Part shown: positions 12,601 through 22,478 of the stretch, piece after piece | Position numbering within the stretch: the first letter of the stretch is position 1 | Layout: each line of letters begins with the position of its first letter | DNA from: Megalobrama amblycephala | Taxonomy: Eukaryota; Chordata; Actinopteri; Cypriniformes; Xenocyprididae | Direction of reading: 5' to 3' | Length of the DNA stretch: 64,000 bases | NCBI RefSeq assembly: GCF_018812025.1 | Contig: NC_063050.1 | Coordinates: 13,790,983-13,854,982, forward strand | The notes under the pieces: model-generated | Databases searched by the model: none | Told to the model about the DNA's origin: nothing | What the model saw: only the letters and a program-made list of their open reading frames with translations | Position numbers and translations under genes: made by a program

Positions 12601-15600
12601 AACGGCTCAAAGTGTTTACCTAAACCCAGGATCACTAAGCTTAGGTGGAGGATCCATTGACTGGTCACTCTTTATGGACACACAGCTGGGTTCTGGAGGA
12701 TCCGGTCTGTGCATTCAGATGAACACAACAAGTGAATGTGATTCACACACTCTTAAATTCATAAACTTTTGTAATAAACTGATTAAAGTGGCTGAATTTT
12801 TCCATTAATATTTATTATGCTGCTGGAGATTTTATAGGGCACATCCACACATCTTAACAGTTAATTAAGATCTTCTAATCTTCTAAAATAACATATAAAA
12901 TGTATTGCATTCAGGCAGTTTAGTCCTTTCACAGCACTGATAAGGCACTATTTTCTTAGTTTCAACACAGTTGTAACAAGAACAAAAAGTGTACCTAAAC
13001 CCAGGATCACTAAGCTTAGGTGGAGGATCCATTGACTGGTCACTCTTTATGGACACACTTGGTGACTTTGGTCTTTGCATCTGGACCGCACTGAAACAGA
13101 ACATAAAGGGAATTTAGAATATTTATGCTAAATTAATTACCCTAGTCATACTCAGGAAATCACAAAATTGAGCCATGTGAATGAAAATCATATTTTACCA
13201 ACTTTTAATTCTTAACCTAAAAGACCAAATCCTACATATGAGGATAAATAAGGTTGTGGTGGTTTCACACAGCTTCAATGTGCCTCTGTAAAACCACATA
13301 TCATTAATTACCCAAGACTTTCAATACCTGCTTTGTCATGGCAAAGTTTTAAGGATAAATTTAAAAGCAAAATGGCAAAAAATTACCTAAACTTGTGAAT
13401 ATCATCACACTGCACTACATTATTTACAATCAGTCCTGTACTTTGTGCCAGTCCTGTACTTTGTGCCAAGTTCTATCAGAACTTGATAGACAGTTTATAT
13501 TGTGCTAATAAATCTATAAGAGAAAACCAACTCTTTGAAACTCCAGTATACAGATGGTACTTAAAGGGGTAGTTCACTCAGAAATGAAAATTCTGTCAAT
13601 AAAGGTGAAATATATAAGATTTTCTGTTCGCTAGAGGTAGCTAGAGGCCTATTCAAAACAAAGGCGTAACTTGATGACGCCAAGTTTAAGCACGGAATCT
13701 TGGGACATGTGGTCTTCACCTCAACGGACGGTGGAAATAATCGGGATAGGACTTCATGTTCATGTATGGGATTATTAAAGGAACACTCCACTTTTTTTGA
13801 AAATAGGCTCCTTTTCCAACTCCCCTAGAGTTAAACAGTTGAGTTTTACCATTTTCGAATCCATTCAGCTGATCTCCGGGTCTGGCGGTATTTTTTTTAG
13901 CATAGCTTAGCATAGTTCATTGAATTTGATTAGACCGTTAGCATCTCACTCAAAAATGACAAAGAGTTTTGATATTTTTCCTATTTAAAACTTGACTCTT
14001 CTGTAGTTACATTGTGTACTAAGACCGACGGAAAATGAAACGTTGCAATTTTCTAGGCGATTTTCTTGCGATTTGCACCTGCTGCACCCATTGAACGGCA
14101 GCAAAGTTCCTTGATTATTAACTCACACAAAGTATGTTTTTGTATCGGATAAAGTTTGAGTCTTAAATCTAAATTAATCCACTATCTGTCTCTATTTGTT
14201 CTTCATGCGAGTAAGGGTTAAATCCCCACTTTTACAAAGGTGCATTGTCGAGAACGACAGTAATTTAGCACGATTTAAGGCAGCAGACTGCACGCAATCT
14301 ATTAAATGCATGCTGCTTGTGTGGATACAGTCATTTTTGACTGCAAATGATGAGGTAATTTGATTAAATGTACTGGATTTACAGGATTATGGCAGTTACA
14401 AATACATGCTCGATTTTAACATTATTTTAATGTAGAATTAGATGAACAAGGCCTACTCAGCATTTTATTCACGTACCCCCTTTTGCCCCCATTTTGGGAA
14501 CCACTGGTCTAAGGTGTCCCCAGAATGTGTCTGTGAAGTTTCAGCTCAAAATAACCCATAGATTTTTTATTATACAATACCATAACTGCCTATTTTGGGG
14601 TGGGCAGAAAAATGCTCTGATTTGGTGTGTGTACACCTTTAAATGCTCGTGCTCCCCACCCCAAGCTCGCGACACTATTAAACATTGCATAAGTACTACA
14701 GAAGTTCACAATATAACTCTCAAAATGGTTCTTTACAAAGTGTTTGTGATGCAGCATATCAAATGTGCTGCACGGCTAACGTGGCTAAAGCTATACACAG
14801 TTAGAGAGACTCCCACAAGAATGAAGATGCTTTGAACAGTTATTATGGATCCATGTGCCATTTTTGCTATTGTCCTTGCTTGCATGCTTCACAATACATG
14901 CAGAATTTCTGATGTGCAGCTCCAGACGATAATACTGCCTTAGTGGCTTGCCTTGAACATGGGCTGGTATATGCAAATATCGGGGGCATACATATTAATT
15001 ATCCCAACTGTTGCATCACAGTCGGTGTTATGTTGAGATTCGCCTGTTCTTCAGAGGTCTTTTAAACAAATGAGATTTACATAAGAAGGAGGAAGCAATG
15101 GTGTTTGAGACTGACAATATGTAATTACCATGTACAGAACTCTAATTATTAAATTATGCCAAGGTAAATTCAATTTTCAATTCTATGGCATCTTTAAGTA
15201 CCACAGTTGGGAAAATGTACTTTTAACTCGTACATCCTTAATATATTTTTAATAAAATCAGTTTAATTTTAATTTAGGATTACTATATAAAAGTCAACTA
15301 AGATTGGCCTAATTTTTAAAGCATTTAAAGCACATTACTTAGTACATACTTTATTTCAATGCACTAAAAATCTAATTAAGTATACGTGTATTTAGTATAC
15401 TTTTTTAAGTGCACTAAAGTACTACTGAAGTAGAAATTTGAATTACTGTATTTATAGTGTATAACTTTTACAATTTTATTTAGCACAAAAAATAAGAATG
15501 TGCTACAAATGTACTTGCTTGAATTTAAGTATTTTTTAGTGCATTCAAGTATCCGCTTGTTAAGTTGTGACGTAAGGAATGCCATTTCTGGGTCTAAACC

Positions 15601-17720
15601 TCAACTCATTTCATGAGCGCTATTAATTAATATTAAACATCAAACATTTTAAAAAGTTCAACATTTTAAATACTTACAGTCTACATGCTCACAGCGTCAC
15701 AGACATTAATATTTTAACGCTTTATAAAAGACGAATCACTGTCTGGCCATCTGGAATTTTAGTATGGAGATAAAGGTTATGATTATAATTCTTTTGTAGT
15801 ATTACACCAATTTGTGTGTGTATATTAGCACCGTTTGTTGTTTTTCTTGTGATATGAGATAGAGCATTTGGACCCGGAAGCGCTGCTGCGTGACGTCAGA
15901 CTTAACAACGAACAATTATTTTTTCACCTGGGTCTTGACCCTCGACTTTTGTTAAGTTGCTTCTTTTTCAGAAATTGCAGGTGTTTTCAGAAAACATTTC
16001 TACATTGATAAAGCAGATCAATATGTCTGTTTTCTTAACAGACAAATGACTGCATTAAAGTGGCTGTGGCTGAAGAAAGTTGTAGTTTGTGTTCTTATTT
16101 CTCTTTCTTTCAGTGTTTGTTCACAGCAGGTGTTTGAATGATTGAATCATACTAACCTTTAAATAACATTCTACTAACATTAAGGAAACTGAAAATTTTT
16201 ATGTTCTTGGAATGTTACAAATCAACATTTATTTTAAATCAAAATTAATTTGAAAGAACATTTAAGGAACATTATACCTTTTAAAACATGTTCCACTAAG
16301 GTCAAGAAAACTTTTTTATAACAAGAATCTGTTAGCTGAGTAGCGGCAGGTAGAAAAACACAAAATTAAAATTTAAGTGATTACTTAAACTGTATCTGTT
16401 ATACTCACCTTTGTGGAAATGTAGCTGTGGAGGTCATGCTGATCATCTTGAAGTTCCATTAAGAAAATATAAATGATTCTTTATCAGTTTTCTTCAAGTT
16501 TTCATAAAAAATAACTGCGTAGGCTGATGGATTTTACTTTCACTTTGATGGACACCGCCTCAGTCTGGTTTCTTATGGAGGTACAGTTTAAACAGCATGA
16601 ATCTTTTCCTCTACATTATATCAAATAGAGCTGATGAAGAGATTTCCCTCAATGGCCCAATTGTTATTCTCGCGCACATTTGTGCATCAGACTAAGAGGA
16701 AGGAACAACAAACTGCGTTTGAACTGCTGGAGTTTGAAGATGTCTCGATTTCATGCTGTCCTCTGCAGGTCAGGTCAAGAATCACAAGCAGGAGTAGTGA
16801 ACATGCGTTCGTCAAACAACACTACATAGTGAAAATAATACATAAAATGTTTTAAGAAGGGATTTTGTGAATATTTCTGAATGTGAGCTTTCCAACGTGA
16901 TTACGTAATGCGTGGCGGATCACAGAGCAGTGCAAGACGAGCATTTGTGTATATACATTTTTATTTGTTTTTTAGAAAATGACCAATCGTTTTAGTTAAG
17001 TTAATGTTAAGACCCTTGTTCCTCAAAGTTGAAGATCCATTTGAAGCTGCACTGAAACTGCAATTTGGACCTTCAACCCACTGAACCCCAGTGAAGTCCA
17101 CTATATGGAGAAAAATACTGGAATTCTTCCTTAAATCCTTGAACCAATCACATTGTAACATTGATTCAAGTTGGGACTCTGAATCGCAGTGAAAGGAGAG
17201 ATACTTTGTGTAACCCCTCTACCCAGGTCCTACTCGCCCCGCTCTGCACAGGCCTCGAACCTGGGTCTCCGGCGTGGGAGTCAGATGCTCTAACAAGGAG
17301 GCTAAAGGCTGCAACCAATAGCGACAATCGGTAGAGCATTTCTTGAGATCAGACGAGTGAGGTTTACTCGCACAGCGACTAATAGCTGGCCTCCGTTACA
17401 TTTGCACAAAAAGGTGTCGAGGGCCATGGCTGTTATTTGCCATATAGTATATTTACATCTATTACTGGAATCTTCTTTTAAGTTCAGGACGTTTAACTGA
17501 AATGAAATATTTTTCTCATGTTTTCTGTCTATATTTTTGAATAAAAATGTTTATGGTTTTTAGGGAAAATAGGAGATAGGCTACACTGATGTAATCAGTT
17601 TTACCTGCTTCCATGAAAGAGAAGATCCATAAATCTATGAAATCCACATCAGTACTCTGACTATTCCTACTATGATTCTCTGACGAAATCAACACTGGCC
17701 TGTGTCTCCTTCTTTTGACA
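506..17720 (-). CDS. NLR gene A (FISNA-NACHT-LRR, NLRC3-like), overall gene model, 3' end outside window
   Basis: This is the whole-gene entry; exons are listed separately. The inferred order on the minus strand is: 5' UTR exon (to 17605), candidate first coding exon 16409-16459, N-terminal repeat exons 12995-13090, 12620-12706, 12230-12325 and 7664-7735, FISNA-NACHT exon 5694-7487, then LRR exons 3233-3403, 2848-3018, 2139-2309, 1753-1923 and 506-676. Every exon from 12995-13090 onward has an AG acceptor and a GT donor. Each begins with one base completing a codon and ends with two bases of the next, so all are phase-symmetric and can be skipped or duplicated without frame change. Fish NLRs of this type are cytosolic receptors thought to sense infection or regulate inflammation. 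No PYD, CARD or B30.2 exon is visible; a B30.2 exon often follows the LRRs and could lie left of base 1. The exon order is my inference; I have no transcript evidence. Confidence 0.75.
748..1584. mobile_element. piggyBac-like TTAA element (837 bp) in an LRR intron
   Basis: The ends are CCCTTTCGAGC and GCTCAAAGGG, flanked on both sides by TTAA (744-747 and 1585-1588). The sibling intron near 3085-3100 shows the same host sequence without the insert (gatattaaatactaaatc), so the boundaries are exact. A subterminal repeat containing cccatatgtgggaccgta occurs twice near the right end. No transposase is visible, so the element is non-autonomous. Confidence 0.8.
1753..1923 (-). CDS. NLR A LRR exon 4
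   Basis: A 171-bp LRR exon with two repeats and a core of [20 protein letters not shown]. The beginning is diverged ([14 protein letters not shown] instead of the LxxCNIT pattern), so the first LRR consensus asparagine is lost. Splice sites and phase match the other LRR exons. Confidence 0.82.
2139..2309 (-). CDS. NLR A LRR exon 3
   Basis: A 171-bp LRR exon that reads [20 protein letters not shown] and ends in KLEKLE, with donor gtaaga and acceptor ctgcag. It is open throughout and in the same symmetric phase as the other LRR exons. Confidence 0.87.
2848..3018 (-). CDS. NLR A LRR exon 2
   Basis: A 171-bp LRR exon containing [20 protein letters not shown] and [20 protein letters not shown], with consensus splice sites. 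The intron to its left (about 2420-2820) is a close copy of the sequence at 1-480, showing duplication of LRR exon plus intron as a unit. Confidence 0.87.
3233..3403 (-). CDS. NLR A LRR exon 1
   Basis: The first LRR exon after NACHT, 171 bp, containing [20 protein letters not shown] and [17 protein letters not shown]. The acceptor joins in frame with the NACHT exon, whose last two bases GA plus G make a Glu codon. Confidence 0.87.
3410..5690. other. Intron between NACHT and LRR exons of NLR A, repeat-filled
   Basis: No gene is recognised. Positions about 3590-4300 carry a dispersed repeat related to segments near 9480-9700, 23440-23760 and 40690-41100. Positions 4605-5246 hold a TTAA hairpin element, listed separately. 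The short open frames here are not protein-like. Confidence 0.6.
4605..5246. mobile_element. Angel-like TTAA hairpin MITE (642 bp)
   Basis: This is a long imperfect palindrome with ends AGGGTTAGTTCAC and GTGAACTAACCCT, flanked by TTAA (4601-4604 and 5247-5250). The two arms can be followed for several hundred bases; for example the left-arm segment ccacacccgtaagaccttcg returns inverted near 5180-5200. It has no coding capacity. The same family occurs at 50449-51226. Confidence 0.8.
5694..7487 (-). CDS. NLR A FISNA-NACHT exon (intact, 598 codons)
   Basis: One large open exon holds the fish-specific NACHT-associated domain (about residues 1-60 of the exon, starting [20 protein letters not shown]) and the NACHT ATPase. 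Visible motifs are Walker A GVAGIGKT (98-105), Walker B FDGLDE (172-177) and a sensor-1-like TSRPAAA (218-224), followed by winged-helix and NOD-tail sequence ending VVEASRS. NACHT domains bind ATP/dATP and drive oligomerisation when a ligand is sensed. The acceptor is ...tatgtag, the donor gtaagt at 5693. The frame continues upstream of the GTG at 7313-7315 to the acceptor, so that codon is not the start. The exon is fully open, unlike copy B. Confidence 0.92.
7664..7735 (-). CDS. NLR A N-terminal exon 4 (shortened repeat)
   Basis: A 72-bp exon with acceptor ...gcacag and donor gtaagt, encoding [20 protein letters not shown] and a few more residues. Compared with the 87/96-bp exons upstream it lacks the central [13 protein letters not shown] part by an in-frame deletion. 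The junction with the FISNA exon keeps frame (AG plus T gives Ser). Gene B has the same 72-bp exon. Confidence 0.72.
7786..11515. mobile_element. Large composite element with long AT-rich inverted arms
   Basis: The sequence at about 7786-8045 returns in inverted form at about 11320-11515. Shared segments include gctgttcacatgtcgc / gcgacatgtgaacagtcc and the long run of atatatt-type motifs. Nested inside are repeats at 8340-9130 and a second inverted-ended insert at about 10073-10820. Small open frames (8004-8243, 10166-10378) are not recognised as transposase. Gene B has a related left part and ORF remnant at 39150-40560. Outer borders are approximate. Confidence 0.55.
11583..11800. mobile_element. 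CACTG-ended hairpin MITE
   Basis: This is a near-perfect inverted repeat of about 218 bp with ends CACTGTAAAAAATTGCT and AGCAATTTTTTACAGTG. CACTG termini resemble CACTA/EnSpm-type elements. A second partial copy starts immediately after it at 11804. It lies in an intron of NLR A. Confidence 0.7.
12230..12325 (-). CDS. NLR A N-terminal repeat exon 3
   Basis: A 96-bp phase-symmetric exon encoding [20 protein letters not shown], then [12 protein letters not shown]. The acceptor is ...gtgcag, the donor gtacta. Short Pro/Ser-rich repeats of this kind, one per exon, precede FISNA in some fish NLR groups. No fold or function can be read from the sequence. Confidence 0.8.
12620..12706 (-). CDS. NLR A N-terminal repeat exon 2
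   Basis: An 87-bp exon encoding [20 protein letters not shown], then PPKLSDPGF. The acceptor is ...gcacag, the donor gtaaac. It is very similar to the exons at 12230 and 12995, and the flanking introns are also near-copies, so exon and intron duplicated together. Confidence 0.8.
12995..13090 (-). CDS. NLR A N-terminal repeat exon 1
   Basis: A 96-bp exon beginning [20 protein letters not shown]. The acceptor ...tgtttcag is strong and the donor is gtacac. It contains an in-frame ATG (MQRPK) that could act as the translation start, because the candidate exon upstream is out of frame (see findings). Confidence 0.75.
13110..16400. other. NLR A 5' intron made of dispersed repeats
   Basis: No gene is recognised. 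A truncated TTAA-type repeat starts near 13561. A dispersed repeat with ggaacactccactttttttg starts near 13787 and runs to about 14300. Positions 14470-15000 hold another interspersed repeat. Positions 15210-15560 are AT-rich with recurring agtgcactaaagta-like motifs. Positions 15940-16350 belong to the repeat family also found at 29640-30000 and 41360-41860. Confidence 0.55.
16409..16459 (-). CDS. NLR A candidate first coding exon
   Basis: A 51-bp ATG-led segment encoding [17 protein letters not shown], followed by a consensus donor gtgagt. A clear homologue with a donor at the same place exists in gene B (45970-46022). This copy is two bases shorter than B's 53 bp and so ends in phase 0 instead of phase 2. 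If spliced to 13090 it would enter the wrong frame and meet a stop about 17 codons later, so this exon is probably damaged or not used as the start in A. Confidence 0.5.
17209..17400 (-). mobile_element. 192-bp element with LTR-like ends and a tRNA-like core
   Basis: On the minus strand the element starts TGTAACGGAGG and ends GGGGTTACA, with a 4-bp flanking duplication TTTG (17205-17208 and 17401-17404). Inside, the minus strand carries a pol III B-box-like GGTTCGAGGCC and an upstream tRNA-like arm (TTAGAGCATCTGACTCCCA). It could be a solo LTR, a TRIM-type element or a tRNA-derived SINE. Confidence 0.55.
17605..17720 (-). other. NLR A probable 5' UTR exon
   Basis: On the minus strand a segment ends ...catggaagcag followed by a donor-like gtaaaa (17604-17599). 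It is closely matched by a segment at 46417-46530 upstream of gene B, including the same donor. The start is uncertain and no coding start is proposed. Confidence 0.45.
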
Positions 17721-17729
17721 GAAAACATT

Positions 17730-19412
17730 TATAGCAAATTATGTTAATCTTTTTTATTGTTTTGCTTCAGGAAGCTGATGTTATGTAATGGATGCAGAGT
17801 CACCCACATAGCAAGGGAACTTGGCCTGAATGTGGCCTCAAACTGGCACTGCTGGCCTCCTGTCGGCAATGGCATGTATCTTGTCAGTCAGAGCTGGGCC
17901 ATGTGTGGCAATGATGGCACAGCATGGATCACGTGAACAACATGAGGGCCAATTGTTGGTGGAAGGAGTGTGGCCCAGATCAAATGTGTGGCCACAAATC
18001 AAAATGAATTTAAGTCGCAGGTGCTCAAAACACAATCGTCTTCATTAAAAATAATGATCTTACCAGTGCTGTTGCCGTGCTCTCTCGGATTGCGGTCTTG
18101 ATTTTGAAATTAGCTGATAATCAATAAAATTCAGCTCATATTTGTTGCTTTCGGTGACGTAGACTCCATGATATCTGCATATAGCGCGGGAATTGAAGAT
18201 CAGATATATTTTGCGGAGGCACATTTATGTGGCCAAGTGTAAATGCAATCGGAGTAACCAGGTGTAATGCTCTCTCCACTTTAGCCCTGATGCTCATCTG
18301 TATGTTTTGGTGCAATGGTAATCTAGTAACACATACAAGTCTTAATAACCGCAGGGTTCCTTTTAAAACACAGTCAGCCTTTTTCAAGGAAAAGAGCCAG
18401 AGCGCAAAATTAGTGAGGCTGAAAACATTGAAGACGTGCAATGACTCTGTGGCTATTCAAAGTACTGTTGTATGGTGTGTAAAAATCGTCTGATATGTAA
18501 CCTGAATGTCTACACATAGTTAAACATGCTGAGAAGATGCTACTGTTTTATGCGATCACAGATATCATCGACTGAAAATTACAACCAAAAGCTGCACAGT
18601 GCGGCATTGTATATTATATTCCGAGTTGTGTTGTGGTAAAAATAGCCATAGAGTAATGTAAGTAGCTGACAGAGTGCAACCATTTGACATCACTGACATA
18701 GAACGCAAACAAAATAGTACCGCCCATTGTCCAAACATGTTATGGATTTTTTTTCAAATAACATAAATCTTTCATGGATTTTCTACTACATATTTCAGTA
18801 AGAGACATCATTTACATTATGTTAAGCCATACAAGTCTCAACACCAGGGGATCCCTTTAAGAATCAGTGTATGAATCTCATCAACGGTGACAAGCAACAT
18901 ATTCTGATAAACAGATCAACTCTGAACATTAGAAAACAAGCTACGAAAAACTCACATAAAACTGCTAAAAAATAAAATAGTAAGAAATTACTAAGACAAT
19001 TCAGCTCATAATTTATTCATGCAGCAATGCATAATGGGAGCCATTGATGAATTTTGATTGGTGGCTCCCAGAATGCACTGCAACATGCTTTATTATCCTC
19101 ACCACTGTTGAGATTCACAGGCTGATTCTTGATGTCTGTGTGTCTGAATGAATTTTTTTTTTGAAAGTTTTTTGATCAGAACAAATTTTAAGAAATTTCT
19201 AGGATTATTTTGAAAATCTTCTGCTGTAGAATCACAGTGCTGCTGTAATCAATTATGTAAATCTAACTCAGAGATTCAGGTCAAATAATGATTATGTGAA
19301 AACATAACCAACACCACTTGATCATCTTTCCTCTTTGCTTGTCTGACTGTTATAATTCAGTTACAACAGCCTCTCATGTAGCCAGACCTTTAGAGTGACT
19401 GCAGAAGGTCTG
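17730..19412. other. Repeat-rich intergenic sequence
   Basis: No gene is recognised. About 17770-18030 is a GC-richer repeat with many ggcc/tggc motifs. About 18060-18240 is paralogous to 22380-22478 plus 23273-23330 and shows that region without its two insertions. The remainder contains short interspersed repeats near 19020-19260. Confidence 0.5.
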
Positions 19413-20086
19413 TGCCCGGTTGCATAAAGCACCATAAGTTTTTCCCTTAAGTATGACACTTAAGGCGTGATTTACCCTTAACTAAGGGAATGACTTAAGG
19501 GTGTTGCATATAATCCCTTAAACTGTTCTCTAAGGTAAGGGAAACCATTAAGTGTTTCACGACAGCATCTCAGGTTTTGAAGTTCCGTTATAAAATTCTA
19601 CTGTTGCCATGGACACATAATTTGTTAATACATATCGTGGTAAGTGTTCACAGAAAACAACATAAGATGGATAAGGAAAACAAAAAAGAAAACCAAATAT
19701 GAAAGAGAACGACCAGACGAGAAACTCAAATTGATAGTTTACTCAAAATTGAGATTTCTGCCGTCATTCACTCACCCTCATGTTGTTCCAAACCCATAAG
19801 ACTTTCATTCATCTTTGGTTAACAAATAAAGATATTTTTAATATTCTCTCATCATTTATGTCCATTTATTGAAAGACATCCATATGATTACGGCTGTGTC
19901 GGAAACTCACGTTTGCGCTTACGTTGACCATATAAGATATGTGCTACATATGTGATTTCATCAATGTTTATGTGGATAAACTGCTAAAGTACAATTTGTT
20001 TAGTAAAACTTAACGGTTATTTTAAGGGAAACATAAGGGCGATCTTAAGGGAAAATTACACTTAAGGTGCTTTATGCAACCGGGCA
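19413..20086. mobile_element. Hairpin MITE with TGCCCGGTTGCATAAAGCACC ends (Harbinger/ISL2EU-like)
   Basis: The termini are TGCCCGGTTGCATAAAGC and its inverse at 20069-20086, flanked by CTG on each side (19410-19412 and 20087-20089). Removing the insert rejoins ...gaaggtctg and gactct. Internal sequence contains many cttaagg motifs. There is no transposase. Confidence 0.7.
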
Positions 20087-20259
20087 CTGGACTCTATTGC
20101 AGCTTTCATTGGCAAAGGACTGCCCAAGAGGTGAAAATGTGAAGTCAATGTCCCTACATTAACAGACCGGCGTACATCTAATAAATAATTCATTCAAGAA
20201 TGTTGTACAAGTTTACTGCAACAATGGAGCCGAAAATTTCATATACTTTTGAAAATCCA

Positions 20260-21350
20260 ACATTTAGTTGATTCTGGTAAGTGCTCATTGTCGCAGTTGT
20301 AAACACGACAGCATTCTTCTTTTACAAAGGGGTTTGGCATCACAGCATTTGTTTCCAGGCGGACTGTTAAAGAATGCAACACACACATCTCCCGGACATC
20401 CTGTAGAATTCAACCAACCAGATGACAACTTCAAAACACCTAAAGTTTTTCTAAATATGTGTGCTATATGCATTATATATTCAGAGGCTGAGACTAACAA
20501 CAGCCAAACAAGATCTAATATTAAAAAGTCAAGAGCCCAACTAAAGCAAACACTGACCACCATAATGGTGACTTAAAATTGTGATTATCTCCTTGAGTGA
20601 TCATCAGGTTCCTTCAATAATGGTCAATCATCACTCAATCACTTAATTATCTCAGTAACTTTAACACTGCTTCAGTGTTCAATTAACACTCTTATTTTAA
20701 TATAAGGTTTTATATAAAGTTATCCCAGAAAACTCAATAGAGGACACTTGTCAGCATTTTCATTCTTCCTTGTTTATAATTATATTATTTCTTCTATTTG
20801 TGTGTTCTATGACATTTTTAAAGATTAACTAATTTTTTAGATAACTAAAGTAATGTTCATTCATGTTATTATTGCTCTGGTTATTTTTTTTTTGTGTGGC
20901 TATAATCGTAATTATTAGTTTGACTGAGATTGTGTAGAATATAGGCCCTATCTGAGAATATGCATGTTTAACACTCCTGCCATTTAATTGCTATTCAGAT
21001 TTAAATATACAAACATATCTACAATTCTGTCAAGCCACTCTATTATGGCGAGCAAATATCGTTGACTTTTGTGCACAAGATATATCTAATTAGCCTAATT
21101 AACGTGGAAAAATTGAGTGTTTGTGCTGAAAGGAATAACTGATTCACTGTAAATACTCAGTAGCATGTGTTTCTGAACAGATTATAGTGACGTGATCATG
21201 TGATGACAAATTTGTACCTTAAATCATAATCATTTGCCTTTCAAACACACCAACACAAAGACAGAAAAATAATAATTATTAAAATAATGTGACAATGGCA
21301 AATATCCTCTTCAGATGAGCTTTAATCAAATCTCAAAAATACTTTTGACA
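20260..21350. other. Non-coding region, partly duplicated
   Basis: About 20560-20700 is the end of a dispersed repeat with cttaattatctcagtaacttt. From about 20950 the sequence matches 27150-27850, including gaacagattatagtgacg versus its diverged counterpart, and the shared tgatcatgtgatgaca. The short open frames show no protein-like character. Confidence 0.5.
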
Positions 21351-21360
21351 AAGACATTAA

Positions 21361-21972
21361 AGGATAAGTTCACTTTTAAATAAACTTTTCCTGATAATTT
21401 ACTCACCCCCATGTCATCCAAAATGTCCATGTCTTTCTTTCTTCAGTCGAAAAGAAAGTAAAGTTTTTGATGAAAACATTCCAGGATTTTTCTCCATATA
21501 GTGGACTTCAATGGAGCCCAAATGGTTGAAGGTCATAATTAGTTTCACTGCAGCTTCAAATTGTTCAACACGATCCCAGATGAGAAATAAGGGTCTTATC
21601 TAGTGAAACCATCGCTCATTTTCTGAAAAAAATTGAAAATTATATAAGTTTTAACCAGAAATGCTCATCTTGAACTAGCTCTCTTCTTCTTCTCCTCTAT
21701 TAGAATTCTGGCAGTGTAGACGCTGCTAAGCGTAATACTGCCCTCCACAGGCCAAAGTTTGAACTAATTGTTAAATACTATTGAACTAGCATATTGCATA
21801 TAAAAATTAGTTTGGTGCCCATTGAAGTCCACTATAAGGAGAAAAATCCTGGAATGTTTTCATCAAAAACCCTCATTTCTTTTCGACTGAAGAAAGAAAG
21901 ACATGGACATCTTGGATGACATGGGGGTGAGTAAATTATCAGGAAAAGTTTATTTAAAAGTGAACTAATCCT
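21361..21972. mobile_element. TTAA hairpin MITE with an empty-site paralogue
   Basis: Inverted arms AGGATAAGTTCACTTTTAAA and its inverse are flanked by TTAA (21357-21360 and 21973-21976). The duplicated block at about 27830-27850 reads gacattaaaaaccatc with no insert. The element therefore transposed after, or was absent from, that duplication. Confidence 0.8.
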
Positions 21973-22478
21973 TTAAAAACCATCATTATCATTTAATCCC
22001 ATCAATGTCCCAGAAACAGATGAAACTCAGCTCTGAAGTTCACTGACTGTTAATGCAGTGATTGTGTTGAGCTGCTCACTTCACTGAGATGGCTGATAAT
22101 GTAGTGGCTTCTTTTGCCTCTGAAAAAAAATAAAAAAATAAAATAAAATCACTCTTGAAGTCTTTTGATGAGAGTTTTGATGCCAGAAGATAGACTTACA
22201 AAGCCGAGCTGATCTGCAGAGCAACTCCAGCTTGTTGTCTTTGACAGCCTTGAATACAGTTTTTCATATAATGTCATATAATTCACTAATATGAGAGGAA
22301 AAGTGATACAAAATTCATGTACATTTATATACAGTAAAGTGCAGTAAAGGTCACCGTGACTTTAGTGTTCACTCTCTCTCTCTTATTGCGGTCTTTCATT
22401 TTAAAATTAGCTGATGATCAACAAAATGCTGCTCATATTTGTTGTTGTCGGTGAGGTGAACTCCATTAAACCTGCATA

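Noticed and set aside
17209..17400. A functional tRNA gene
   Set aside because: B box is present but the acceptor stem and A box do not form a proper cloverleaf, and the sequence is bounded by element termini and a target duplication.
20268..20576. Plus/minus pair of ~100-codon frames
   Set aside because: No recognisable domain; lies in interspersed repeat sequence. The hydrophobic minus-strand peptide is not similar to the missing protrudin membrane region.
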